Shown here piece by piece: positions 18,417-26,328 of a DNA stretch of 51,056 bases (position 1 is its first letter; each line of letters begins with the position of its first letter). The notes beneath the pieces are model-generated. The model made no database searches. It was not told where the DNA came from and was given only the letters and a program-made list of their open reading frames with translations. Source of the stretch: Micromonosporaceae bacterium (GTDB lineage: Bacteria > Actinomycetota > Actinomycetes > Mycobacteriales > Micromonosporaceae); contig SLSW01000066.1 in assembly GCA_007130245.1 (NCBI GenBank), positions 1 to 51,056 of the forward strand. Reading direction: 5' to 3'. Both the position numbers and the translations under genes were made by a program.

Positions 18417-19145
18417 GTGGCCCGGATCGCATACGACGACCGTGACGCGGCTGCCTTCGCCGCCACCCGGGAGCTCGCCGACGACGGGGTGGCCGAGTGG
18501 CGGCGGGCGGTGACCCGCCATCTGGCTCCCCGTCCCGGCATCCGGTTGCTGGACCTCGGGTCCGGCACCGGCGCCTGGGCACGCAGGTTCACCGACTGGT
18601 TCGACGCGCACGTGGTCGCGATCGAGCCATCGGAGGCGATGCGCGCCCGCTCGGCGTACCGGCCGGTGCTGGCCGGAAGCGACGCCGCGATCCCGCTGCC
18701 GGACGCCGATGTGGACGCCGCCTGGATCTCCACCGTCATCCACCACGTGCCGGACCTGCGGGCAGCCGCGCGGGAGCTGCGCCGGGTGGTGCGCCCGGGC
18801 GGCCCGGTGCTGATCCGGTCCGCGTTCGCGGGCCGGCACCAGGGCATCTCGCTGTTCGACTACCTCCCGGAGGCGGTGCGGGTGCTGGACAGCTACCCGT
18901 CCCTGGACGCGGTGGCCGCGGCCTTTGTCGCCGAGGGCTTCCCCAGCAGCACCTGGGAGCCGGTCCGGCAGGTCACCGCGCCGTCGCTGCGGCAGGCCGC
19001 GCTCTCGCTGCGCCGGGAAGCGCATACCCTGCTGCAGCTGATCACGGACGCGGAGTACGCCGCCGGTCTGGCGCGACTGCATGCGGCCGCGCGCACCGCC
19101 TCCGGCCCGGTCATCGACAGCCTGGACCTGCTCGTCCTGCGGTAG
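18417..19145 (+). CDS. Class I SAM-dependent methyltransferase
   Basis: The 242-residue protein has the Rossmann methyltransferase motifs: motif I LLDLGSGTGAWARRF, the acidic end of strand 2 VAIEPSEAM, motif IV region DAAWISTVIHHV, and LRRVVRPGGPVLI. The pattern matches the UbiE/BioC-like (methyltransferase domain 11) group. It would methylate a small molecule; the acceptor is not identifiable. The GTG start is supported by TACCGT-N7-GTG upstream. It is convergent with the DUF429 gene, leaving only 16 bases between them. Confidence 0.88.
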   Translation: MARIAYDDRDAAAFAATRELADDGVAEWRRAVTRHLAPRPGIRLLDLGSGTGAWARRFTDWFDAHVVAIEPSEAMRARSAYRPVLAGSDAAIPLPDADVDAAWISTVIHHVPDLRAAARELRRVVRPGGPVLIRSAFAGRHQGISLFDYLPEAVRVLDSYPSLDAVAAAFVAEGFPSSTWEPVRQVTAPSLRQAALSLRREAHTLLQLITDAEYAAGLARLHAAARTASGPVIDSLDLLVLR

Positions 19146-19161
19146 CACGCGGTGGCGCGCG

Positions 19162-19836
19162 TCAGGCCCAGATGGCGATGCGGTCGCCGTCGTCGGTGGC
19201 CTGCGGCGGGTCCGGGTAGCTGACGGCGGTGCCGATGGCGATCCGGTGTGCGCTCCACGCCGCCACCGCCGCGTCGAGCACGTCGTCCGGCGCCGCCCGG
19301 CCGGCCACGCCCAGGTCGTCGGGCAGGACGACGCCGTGGTCTCGCAGCAGCGTACGTCGCAGCGCCTGCCCGTTCCAGGTGGTCTTGGCGTACGGCAGGG
19401 GGCTGCCGGACAGGTGCCGGAAGGACACCTCGGGGTGCACCTCGTACAGCAGGCCGGAGTGGCGGCCGCGGCAGTCGTTGGCCTCGCGGAGCTTGACGCC
19501 CAGGCCCCACGCCTGCCGGCTCATGCCCACGCCGGTGAGCTCGCGGCAGCGCGTGTTCGCGGCGGCGAAGTCCGGCTCGTCCCACACCGGACGCGGCGGC
19601 ACCCGGAACAGGCTGCTGCGACGCGGACCGAGCACCGCCACGGCAGCGGCGTCGGCGTCGCGCCACCCGTGGTCGACCAGCCCGAGCGGCATGTCCACTC
19701 CGGCCACCCGCACGTCCTGCACGCTGTCCAGCAGCTCCGCCAGCGTCGCCATCAGGTGTGCCCCGGCGAACCGGCCGTCGGCGAGCACCACCGCCACCCA
19801 GCCGCGTTTGCAGGCGTCCACGCCGACCACTCGCAC
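19162..19836 (-). CDS. DUF429 family protein (predicted RNase H-like)
   Basis: The 224-residue protein begins MRVVGVDACKRGWVAVVL and contains VRVAGVDMPLGLVDHGWRDAD, RSSLFRVPPRPVW and DDVLDAAVAAWSAHRIA. These are hallmarks of DUF429, predicted to adopt an RNase H-like fold with acidic residues (Asp7, Asp in GVDMPLG) at the active site. Function is unproven. Start is the GTG at 19836. It is divergent from the GNAT gene, with the first large palindrome between them. Confidence 0.85.
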   Translation of the reverse strand: MRVVGVDACKRGWVAVVLADGRFAGAHLMATLAELLDSVQDVRVAGVDMPLGLVDHGWRDADAAAVAVLGPRRSSLFRVPPRPVWDEPDFAAANTRCRELTGVGMSRQAWGLGVKLREANDCRGRHSGLLYEVHPEVSFRHLSGSPLPYAKTTWNGQALRRTLLRDHGVVLPDDLGVAGRAAPDDVLDAAVAAWSAHRIAIGTAVSYPDPPQATDDGDRIAIWA

Positions 19837-19887
19837 CCGTCGATCCTGCCACCCCTTCCCCGCGATCCAGGGACGGCCCGCCCTTCC

Positions 19888-19955
19888 CCCGTCGATCTAG
19901 GGATTATTCACGTGTTTTGATCTCAAATCACGTGAATGATCCCTAGATCGACGGG
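19888..19955. repeat. Long palindrome, copy 1 of the GATCTAGGGATT family
   Basis: 27-base arms CCCGTCGATCTAGGGATT... and their inverted partner, with one mismatch, around a 14-base centre that itself has the inverted TTTGA/TCAAA. It lies between the divergent DUF429 and GNAT genes, so it cannot be a simple terminator for both. See the related copies at 20473, 42145 and 45856. Confidence 0.9.
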
Positions 19956-19967
19956 AGGGAGTGGGGT

Positions 19968-19973
19968 TAGCGT
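19968..19973 (+). promoter_or_regulatory. -10 element of the GNAT gene
   Basis: TAGCGT followed by six bases and GTG. It lies just outside palindrome copy 1. Confidence 0.35.
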
Positions 19974-19979
19974 CGGCGG

Positions 19980-20486
19980 GTGACCGCCTCCCCCGGAACC
20001 GTCACGGTGCACCTGCTGGCCGACCTGCCCGATGTGATCGAACCCGTGGGCGACCTGCGGTGGCGCGAGTGGGGCCGTCCACCGGAGCCGGTGGCCCGGT
20101 CCTGGTGGATCGGCATGACCCGGCACGAGGCCGGCCGGGCCGGACTCCCGGTGACCTGGGTCGCGGTGGACGCCCACGGTCAGGTGGCCGGCGCGGTCGG
20201 GCTCGGCGAGTACGACATCGAGGAGCGCCGGGGCGAACCGCCCTGGATCATGGGCATGATCGTTCGTAGCGATCTGCGCGGCCACGGCATCGGTCGTCGG
20301 CTGCTCGCCCGGGTGGAGGACTACGCAGCCGCCGCCCACCCGCGGGTGTGGGTGGCCAACGAAGGGCCGGCGGTCGGGTTCTACCAGCGGTGCGGCTACC
20401 GGGTCACCGAGACGCTCCGGCTGGCGAATGGCGCGCAGGCGACCGTGCTGGTCAAGCCGCTCGCCCATGCCTCCCCGTTGATCTAG
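19980..20486 (+). CDS. GNAT family N-acetyltransferase
   Basis: The 168-residue protein has the acetyl-CoA-binding motif RSDLRGHGIGRRLL (the R-x-x-G-x-G/A pyrophosphate loop), the preceding strand PWIMGMIV, and a C-terminal GPAVGFYQRCGYRVTETL typical of GNAT motif B. It would acetylate an amine on a small molecule or protein; the acceptor is unknown. Start is GTG at 19980, with a leaderless-like TAGCGT upstream. The stop codon TAG and the last residues (PLI) are provided by the left arm of palindrome copy 2 (CCG TTG ATC TAG), which shows the repeat was inserted at, or co-opted as, the gene end. Confidence 0.88.
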   Translation: MTASPGTVTVHLLADLPDVIEPVGDLRWREWGRPPEPVARSWWIGMTRHEAGRAGLPVTWVAVDAHGQVAGAVGLGEYDIEERRGEPPWIMGMIVRSDLRGHGIGRRLLARVEDYAAAAHPRVWVANEGPAVGFYQRCGYRVTETLRLANGAQATVLVKPLAHASPLI

Positions 20487-20542
20487 GGATTGTTCACGTG
20501 GTTGAAGATCCAACCACGTGAACAATCCCTAGATCAACAGGG
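20473..20542. repeat. Long palindrome, copy 2 of the GATCTAGGGATT family
   Basis: Arms at 20477-20504 and 20511-20538 are a perfect 28-bp inverted repeat (GTTGATCTAGGGATTGTTCA...) with a six-base loop AAGATC; CCC/GGG extend it. It sits at the end of the GNAT gene and supplies its stop codon. It could terminate transcription. Confidence 0.92.
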
Positions 20543-20548
20543 CATAGG

Positions 20549-20577
20549 TTGATTAGTCAATGTTGACGATTTAGATC
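20549..20577 (+). promoter_or_regulatory. Promoter and inverted repeat upstream of citrate synthase
   Basis: TTGATT (20549-20554), 17 bases, TAGATC (20572-20577). Between them GTCAA-TG-TTGAC (20556-20567) is a perfect inverted repeat placed where a repressor could block the promoter. The stretch is unusually AT-rich for this window. Confidence 0.45.
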
Positions 20578-20619
20578 AGATGGATAAAGGTTACGGGCGG
20601 ACCGAAGGAGGAGGCGCTC

Positions 20620-21813
20620 GTGACCGTGACAGTGACCGACGTACCCCGAGACGTGCCCCGTGGGCTGCACGGTGTGATCGTGACCGACACCGCGATCGGC
20701 GACGTCCGCGGTGCGGAAGGCTTCTACCACTACCGGCAGTACTCAGCCATCGACCTCGCCACCGAGTGCACCATGGAGGATGTCTGGTGCCTGCTCATCG
20801 ACGGCGAGCTTCCCGACGCCACCGCGCGGCGTGCCTTCAGCGCCGAGGTCACCCCGCTACGGCACCTGCCACCCGACCTGGTGCTATTGCTGGCACCGAT
20901 CGCCCGCGCCGGCGGAGGTCCGCTGGACCCGCTGCGCAGCGCATTGTCAATGGCCGGCGCGGTACGCGGCGTACGCCCTCTGTACGACCTCGACCACGAT
21001 GCTCGACGGGCGGACGCGCTGTCCGCCTGCGCCCTGACCCCGACCCTGGTCGCCGCCCTGCACCGGCTGCGACACGGTCGCGATCCGGTGGCACCGCGCG
21101 ACGACCTGCCCTACGCGGCCAACTACCTCTACATGCTCACCGGCAGCGAGCCGGACCCGCGCATCGCCCGCGCCATCGAGCGCTACCTGATCTCCACCAT
21201 CGACCACGGCTACAACGCCTCCACGTTCACCGCCCGGGTGATCGCCTCCACCGGTGCCGACCTGTTCGCCTGCCTGGGCGGCGCGCTGGGCTCGCTGTCC
21301 GGGCCGTTGCACGGCGGCGCGCCGAGCCGTGCGCTCGACACCCTGGATGAGATCGGGGCGGTGGAGCGCATCGACGAGGTGATCCGGACCAAGGTGCTCG
21401 CCGGCGAGCGCATCATGGGCTTCGGCCACCCGGTCTACCGCACCACCGACCCGCGCTCGGAGATGCTGCGCGGCATCGCCGAGGACATCGGCGGGGATCT
21501 GGTGGAGTTCGCCGTGCAGGTGGAACGCCGTGCGCTCGCGACCCTCGCCGAGCTCAAGCCGGGACGCGCGCTACACACCAATGTGGAGTTCTACGCCGGG
21601 GTGGTGATGGAGCAGTGCGGGCTCCCCCGCGATCTGTTCACCCCGACCTTCGCCACCAGCCGGGTCATCGGCTGGTGCGCCAACATCCTGGAACAGGCCC
21701 AGGACCGCAAGATCATCCGTCCCGCCGCCCGCTACGTCGGTCCGACTCCGCCAGAGCCGGTGCCCAGCCCGCGACAGCAGCCGGCCGGTCACCCCGGCGA
21801 CGGGCCGGCGTAG
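20620..21813 (+). CDS. Citrate synthase / 2-methylcitrate synthase family protein
   Basis: The 397-residue protein condenses an acyl-CoA with oxaloacetate. Seen in order: GLHGVIVTDTAIGDVRGAEGFYHYR (N-terminal family block), NASTFTARVIASTGADLFACLGGALGSLSGPLHGGAPS (catalytic His in LHGGA), GFGHPVYRTTDPRSE (second catalytic His), and TNVEFYAGVVM, where the usual catalytic Asp of NVDFY is Glu. I recall the Glu form in actinobacterial relatives, so it may not be a defect. GTG start with AAGGAGGAGG upstream. It overlaps the tail of the convergent HTH-citrate synthase by 25 bases. Citrate and methylcitrate synthase cannot be separated here. Confidence 0.92.
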   Translation: MTVTVTDVPRDVPRGLHGVIVTDTAIGDVRGAEGFYHYRQYSAIDLATECTMEDVWCLLIDGELPDATARRAFSAEVTPLRHLPPDLVLLLAPIARAGGGPLDPLRSALSMAGAVRGVRPLYDLDHDARRADALSACALTPTLVAALHRLRHGRDPVAPRDDLPYAANYLYMLTGSEPDPRIARAIERYLISTIDHGYNASTFTARVIASTGADLFACLGGALGSLSGPLHGGAPSRALDTLDEIGAVERIDEVIRTKVLAGERIMGFGHPVYRTTDPRSEMLRGIAEDIGGDLVEFAVQVERRALATLAELKPGRALHTNVEFYAGVVMEQCGLPRDLFTPTFATSRVIGWCANILEQAQDRKIIRPAARYVGPTPPEPVPSPRQQPAGHPGDGPA

Positions 21814-22970
21814 CTGCCGGTGAACCGGAACCGCAGGCCCGGCTCCTCGTACTCCTCGGCCGCGTGCGCGATCCACCCGGCAGTGCGGGCGAGCGCGAAT
21901 ATGGCCTCGCCTGCGTCCGGACCCATCCCGGCGGCGTGCGCGAACGCGGCCAGCGCCAGTTCGATCGACGGGTGGGCGTCGGGACCGGCCGCGGCCGCCA
22001 GCCCGTCGACCGCCGCGCGCACCGCCGGCGCCTCCGGCAGCAGCCCGAGCAGGGTGGCCGCGCGTACATCGCCGTCCGGATAGAGCCGGTGCACATGCGG
22101 CAGGAAGCCCGGCACCCGCCCCTCGGTGCGCAGCCGCTCGGCGTAGACGGCGACCGGGTCACCGGCGAGCGCGTCGGCCAGCAGCCGGTGAGCGTGGCTG
22201 GCGGCCGCACCGTGCAGCGGACCGTCGAACGCGGCCAGTCCGGCCGCCACCACCGCGTACGGGTCGGCCCGGGTGGAGGCGGCCACCCGGGCCGCCACCG
22301 TGGACGCGGCCAGATCGTGGTCGGCCAGCAGCACCAGGGCCGCGTTGAGCGCGGCCACCGCCTCCGGCCGGGGCGGGTGGTCGCTCAGCCGCGGCCACAG
22401 CCGCGCCGCCAGCGTGCTCCCGGCAGGCGGGGCCGACCCGCGCAGTGGCAGGGCGTCGACCATCGCCGCCAGCACGGTGGCGGCGGTGGCGACCACCGAC
22501 GCGGTGTCGAACCGCCGCGGATCGGCGCAGGCGGCGGCGGTGACGACGACCCGCAACCGGTCGGTGAGCCGGGCCCGCTCCGGCAACGCCGCGGCCGCGG
22601 CCCGCGCCTGCGCCACCAGGTCGTCCGGTGCCTCGAACCGGACATCCGGATCGGACTCCCCTGACCACAGCAGGGTGGCGACGGCCTCGAATGCGTGGGT
22701 GCGCGCCAGGACGGTGGCGTCGATACCGCGGTAGTAGAGCCGGCCATCCCGGATCAGGGTCAGGGCGGTGCGGACCTGCGGCCCGGGGCCACCGCGGCGA
22801 CCGGACCGGCGTGCCGCCAGCCGCTCGACCTCGACCGCGTCGAACCGGCTGCCCCGACCGCCCGGCCCGTGGGTGCGGTGCAGCAGGCCGCGGCTGACGT
22901 ACGCGTACACCGTCTCGGACTTGACCCCGAGGCGCTGCGCCACCTGGGCGGTCGTCAGCTGCTCCGGCAC
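21789..22970 (-). CDS. Citrate synthase-like protein with N-terminal MerR-like HTH
   Basis: Residues 1-50 (QLTTAQVAQRLGVKSETVYAYVSRGLLHRTHG, then GRGSRFDAVEVERLAARR) are a MerR/excisionase-type helix-turn-helix. The rest is a citrate synthase fold: LTLIRDGRLYYRGIDATVLA, FDGPLHGAAASHAHRLL (His), VPGFLPHVHRLYPDGD, and TAGWIAHAAEEYEEP. The usual Asp near the C-terminus (NVD) is replaced in HPSIELALAAF. The 393-residue protein may sense a CoA or oxoacid ligand and bind DNA, or be an enzyme with an HTH remnant. It is convergent with, and overlaps, the plain citrate synthase by 25 bases. GTG start with TAGGCT six bases upstream. Confidence 0.9.
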   Translation of the reverse strand: MPEQLTTAQVAQRLGVKSETVYAYVSRGLLHRTHGPGGRGSRFDAVEVERLAARRSGRRGGPGPQVRTALTLIRDGRLYYRGIDATVLARTHAFEAVATLLWSGESDPDVRFEAPDDLVAQARAAAAALPERARLTDRLRVVVTAAACADPRRFDTASVVATAATVLAAMVDALPLRGSAPPAGSTLAARLWPRLSDHPPRPEAVAALNAALVLLADHDLAASTVAARVAASTRADPYAVVAAGLAAFDGPLHGAAASHAHRLLADALAGDPVAVYAERLRTEGRVPGFLPHVHRLYPDGDVRAATLLGLLPEAPAVRAAVDGLAAAAGPDAHPSIELALAAFAHAAGMGPDAGEAIFALARTAGWIAHAAEEYEEPGLRFRFTGSYAGPSPG

Positions 22971-22976
22971 CGCGCC

Positions 22977-22982
22977 AGCCTA
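22977..22982 (-). promoter_or_regulatory. -10 element of the HTH-citrate synthase gene
   Basis: TAGGCT on the minus strand, then GGCGCG and GTG; the same leaderless layout as uvrC. Confidence 0.45.
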
Positions 22983-23021
22983 TCGTGGGCCGGCACCGTA
23001 GCCCGGATCGCTGCTCCGGCC

Positions 23022-23801
23022 TCAGCGAGCCAGGAACGACTCCATCAGTTCGGAGACCTGCTCCGGGCGTTCCAGCGGCACCTCGTGGTAACAGTCCAGG
23101 TCGACCACGGTGACATCGGCGTCGGTGGCGGCGCGACAGGCCTCGACCAGTTCCGGGCGCACCACCTGCACCCGGGCGGAGCGCACGAGCAGCGTCGGCG
23201 CGCCGGCGGGCGGCAGCACGGCCGGTCGCGCCATCTCCGAGTAGGCGGTCACCACCGCAGCCGGGGCGTACCGCCAGCGCCACCGGCCGTCCGCGTCGCG
23301 CACGAGGTGGTCGGCCACCTCGTCGTCGAGCACCGACGCGTCGGCCAGGGGCGGCCACGTACCCAACCGGGTGGCGCGCGCCTCGTCCGGGTCGGCGAAG
23401 CTGCGTGGCGCGCGTTCCACCTCGGCCCGCTGCCCGGCCACCACCGGGTCGAGCCCGATCGCCGGATCGAGCAGCACGATCCGGCCGACCCGGTGCGGCG
23501 CCTGCCGGGCCAGGTGCACCGCGACCGCGCCGCCGAAGGAGTGCCCGATCACATCCGCCCGAGGCAGGCCGAGGGCGTCCATGGTGGCCAGCACGTCCGC
23601 CACGTGCTGTTCCAGGGTCCACGGCGGGGACCATTCGGACCGGCCGTGCCCGCGCAGGTCGAGGGCGTACATCCGGGTGCCGGGCAGGTGCCCGGCGAGC
23701 AGCCGCCACCGCCCACAGTGGCCCTTCACCCCGTGCAGGGCCACCACGGTACGCCCACCGGGCGCACCGAACACCCGCGTGTGCAGCCGCAGCCCCGCCA
23801 T
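23022..23801 (-). CDS. Alpha/beta fold hydrolase
   Basis: The 259-residue protein has the HGxxG oxyanion loop region (VVALHGVKGHCGRW), the nucleophile elbow GHSFGG (Ser), the acid region VLLDPAIGLD/VVDLDCYHEVPLERP with the catalytic His in YHEVP, and RMYALDLRGHGRSEWS. This is the typical hydrolase fold 6 pattern of esterases and lactonases; the substrate is unknown. Start is the ATG at 23801. A perfect 16-bp palindrome lies 10 bases upstream and is likely an operator for this gene. Confidence 0.88.
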   Translation of the reverse strand: MAGLRLHTRVFGAPGGRTVVALHGVKGHCGRWRLLAGHLPGTRMYALDLRGHGRSEWSPPWTLEQHVADVLATMDALGLPRADVIGHSFGGAVAVHLARQAPHRVGRIVLLDPAIGLDPVVAGQRAEVERAPRSFADPDEARATRLGTWPPLADASVLDDEVADHLVRDADGRWRWRYAPAAVVTAYSEMARPAVLPPAGAPTLLVRSARVQVVRPELVEACRAATDADVTVVDLDCYHEVPLERPEQVSELMESFLAR

Positions 23802-23811
23802 GGAATCTAAT

Positions 23812-23827
23812 GTTACCTGCAGGTAAC
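23812..23827. promoter_or_regulatory. Perfect palindrome, probable repressor operator
   Basis: GTTACCTGCAGGTAAC is a perfect 16-bp palindrome in the divergent space between the alpha/beta hydrolase and the LuxR-type regulator. It starts 11 bases upstream of the hydrolase ATG. The size and symmetry suit a TetR- or GntR-family dimer. No such regulator is encoded adjacent. Confidence 0.55.
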
Positions 23828-23920
23828 CACGGTGCCGCGCCGGCGGGTCGCGCGGGCACCGCGCCCGTGGCGCCCTCGCGCTCGCTAGGCTGAGCGCGCC
23901 CCGACAGGAGGAACCCCCGC

Positions 23921-26272
23921 GTGACCGTCGTCATCGGTGTGGACGGAGCCGGGCGGACGCACCGCCTCGGCGCGATCGCGGCTGCGGCCACCGTCCCGGT
24001 CACCACGATCGACGGCGCCGGCGACCATCCGGCCGCCCTGCTCGCGGCCGCGCGCGACGAGGGCCACCTGGTGGTCGTCGACGACGCCGACCGCCTACCG
24101 GCCGAGGTTCTCACCGCGCTGACCGCCGCTGCCCGGCAGGGCGTACCGATGGCGATCTCCCGCCGGCCCACCCTCGACCGGCCGGAACTCGCCGCGCTCG
24201 ACGAGGAGGTCGCCGCGGACGGGCAGGTGGAGGCCCTGCGCCCGCGGGACGACGACGGCGTCGCCACCGTGCTGACCGCGGTCACCGGCGGGCCGCCGTC
24301 GCCGGAGGTGGTGGCGCGGGTGCGGGAGGCCGCCGGCGGCCTACCGGCGCTGGTGGCCATGCTCGCGGCGAACCCGCCGGACAGCTGCCCGCCAGCGCTG
24401 GTGGCGCGGATACAGCAGCGCCTGGCCCAGATGCCCGCCCCCACCGCGGAACTCGCCCGCGTCCTCGCACTCGGGCTGGAGCTTCCCGACGAGGTCCTGG
24501 CCACGGCCACCGGCCTGGAGCCGGATGCGCTCGCGGCGGCCATGCGGCAACTGCACGACCGCGGCATGCTGGTGCCCGGCGGGGAGCGGATGATCCCGGC
24601 GGTGGCGCAGGCGGTGCTGGCCGACCTGCCGCCATCCGGCCGGCGGCGGCTGCACGAGGCGCTCGCCCGCGCCCTGGTCGACTCCGGCGCCGATCCGCTG
24701 GCCGCCGCCGGGCACCTGCGCGCTGCCCGGGCACGCACCCCGGCCGCCGCCACGGTGTACGCCGCGGCCGGCGACCGGTTGCGGTTCGACGACCCCGCCG
24801 CGGCCGCGAGCTGGTACGAACTGGCCGGCGACGCCGGCGCCGAGGAAGAGGCGATCGCAGCCGGCCGTGCCGAGGCCGCCGCCCTGCTCGGCCGACCGGT
24901 TCAACTGGAGGCCAGGGTGCGTACCCCGGAGGACGCAGGCCGGCTCTCGCTGGTGGCCGGCGCAGTCGCCGCCCATCAGGGACGTTCCGACCGGGCCGGT
25001 GACGCGCTGCGGGAGGCCCCGCCGCCCGGCCCGGTGCTGGCCGTGCCGTCACTGGTGGCCACCGGGCGCTCCGCCGCCGCCATCATCGCCGGCGCCGCCG
25101 CCGCCGACGCCACCGGAGGCCCGGCGCCGCTCGGTCTGCGGCGGCTGGCGGAAGCCTGCCTCGCGGCCGGCGACCCGGAAGCGGCGCTGCCGTTGCTGAT
25201 CGAAGCCGCCGAGGAGCTGGAACATGCGCCACCGGCCGTGGTGCTGCCGGACACCCCTCACGCGGTCGCGGCGGTGGTGGCGGTACTGGCCGGCGACGTG
25301 GCCACCGCCGAGCACCTGCTCGACCGGGCCCTCGCCGGCCGGCTGGGCGGGACAGTCGCCGGTGAGCGGCACCGCCTGCTGCTGGCGTGGGCGCGGATGC
25401 GGGTCGGCAGGTTCGACACGGCAGTGGCGGCGCTGCCGAATCTCGACCGCGCCCCGCTCGGCGGCCGGGAACGGCTGCTGGCCGCGACGCTCGCCGCCGG
25501 CATCGCCCGGCGGTCCGGGGACATCGCCCGGCTCCGCCAGGCCTGGACGGCCGCCGAGCCGGTGCTGGCACGCCGCGCGGTGGATCTGTTCCAGGTGGAG
25601 CCCGTCGAGGAGTTGCTGGTGGCCGCGGCGCGGCTGCGGGAGCACCACCGACTGCACCCGGTGTTGCAGACGCTCGACAGTTTCCTGGACGGCCTCGGCC
25701 GGCCACCAGCGTGGACGGTGGCGGTTGGCTGGATCCGGCTGCAGGTGGCGGTCGCCGGCGAGGACGCTGACGCCGCGGCCGCCGCCGCCTCGGACCTGAA
25801 CCGGTGCGACCCGGCCGGTCCACGCCAGCGCGCCCAGTGCGCTGCCGCGGGACAGTGGGCGAAGGCGCTGGCCGGGCAGGTGGATCCGGACGCGGTGCTG
25901 ACGGCAGCCGAGGCCCTGGAGGCGGCCCAACTGCCGTGGGAGGCCTCGCGCCTGGCCGGACAAGCCGCTATCCGCACCGGGGATTCGGCTGCCGCACGCC
26001 GGCTGCTCGAACACGCCCGGGAGCTGGCCAGCCTGGACGCGCTCAGCCCCGCCGCCGAGCCGGAGTCCGCCCCCGGCGGGCTGTCCGACCGGGAGGTCGA
26101 GGTCGCGCGCCTGGTGCTGGCCGGACGCACCCACAAGGAGATCGGCGCCCAGCTCTACCTGTCACCGAAGACGGTCGAGCATCACGTGGCGAGGATCCGC
26201 ACGAAGCTGGGGGCGACCAGTCGGGCGGAGCTGGTCGCCGCGCTCCGGCACCTGCTGCCGGCCGACTCCTGA
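23921..26272 (+). CDS. Large LuxR-type transcriptional regulator, IniR-like
   Basis: The 783-residue protein has an N-terminal P-loop-like region with a degenerate Walker A (GVDGAGRTH, Arg for Lys), Walker B-like HLVVVDDADRL, a long Ala-rich helical middle resembling a TPR/MalT-type sensor region, and a C-terminal LuxR HTH (LSDREVEVARLVLAGRTHKEIGAQLYLSPKTVEHHVARIRTKL). It stands upstream of an iniBAC-like cluster. In M. tuberculosis a large LuxR-type protein, IniR (Rv0339c), adjoins and controls iniBAC. The position and architecture suggest the same role here; this is inference. GTG start with AGGAGG upstream; TAGGCT at 23887 may be its -10. Confidence 0.85.
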   Translation: MTVVIGVDGAGRTHRLGAIAAAATVPVTTIDGAGDHPAALLAAARDEGHLVVVDDADRLPAEVLTALTAAARQGVPMAISRRPTLDRPELAALDEEVAADGQVEALRPRDDDGVATVLTAVTGGPPSPEVVARVREAAGGLPALVAMLAANPPDSCPPALVARIQQRLAQMPAPTAELARVLALGLELPDEVLATATGLEPDALAAAMRQLHDRGMLVPGGERMIPAVAQAVLADLPPSGRRRLHEALARALVDSGADPLAAAGHLRAARARTPAAATVYAAAGDRLRFDDPAAAASWYELAGDAGAEEEAIAAGRAEAAALLGRPVQLEARVRTPEDAGRLSLVAGAVAAHQGRSDRAGDALREAPPPGPVLAVPSLVATGRSAAAIIAGAAAADATGGPAPLGLRRLAEACLAAGDPEAALPLLIEAAEELEHAPPAVVLPDTPHAVAAVVAVLAGDVATAEHLLDRALAGRLGGTVAGERHRLLLAWARMRVGRFDTAVAALPNLDRAPLGGRERLLAATLAAGIARRSGDIARLRQAWTAAEPVLARRAVDLFQVEPVEELLVAAARLREHHRLHPVLQTLDSFLDGLGRPPAWTVAVGWIRLQVAVAGEDADAAAAAASDLNRCDPAGPRQRAQCAAAGQWAKALAGQVDPDAVLTAAEALEAAQLPWEASRLAGQAAIRTGDSAAARRLLEHARELASLDALSPAAEPESAPGGLSDREVEVARLVLAGRTHKEIGAQLYLSPKTVEHHVARIRTKLGATSRAELVAALRHLLPADS

Positions 26273-26328
26273 CGCCTGGCGGGAGATCCCCACCGAACGC
26301 GACCGTCTCCCTCGCCGTGCCGCTGCGG

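Noticed and set aside
22159-24753. 864-residue minus-strand ORF
   Set aside because: It runs through the HTH-citrate synthase, the alpha/beta hydrolase and the antisense of the LuxR gene in a different frame; low-complexity composition and no motif.
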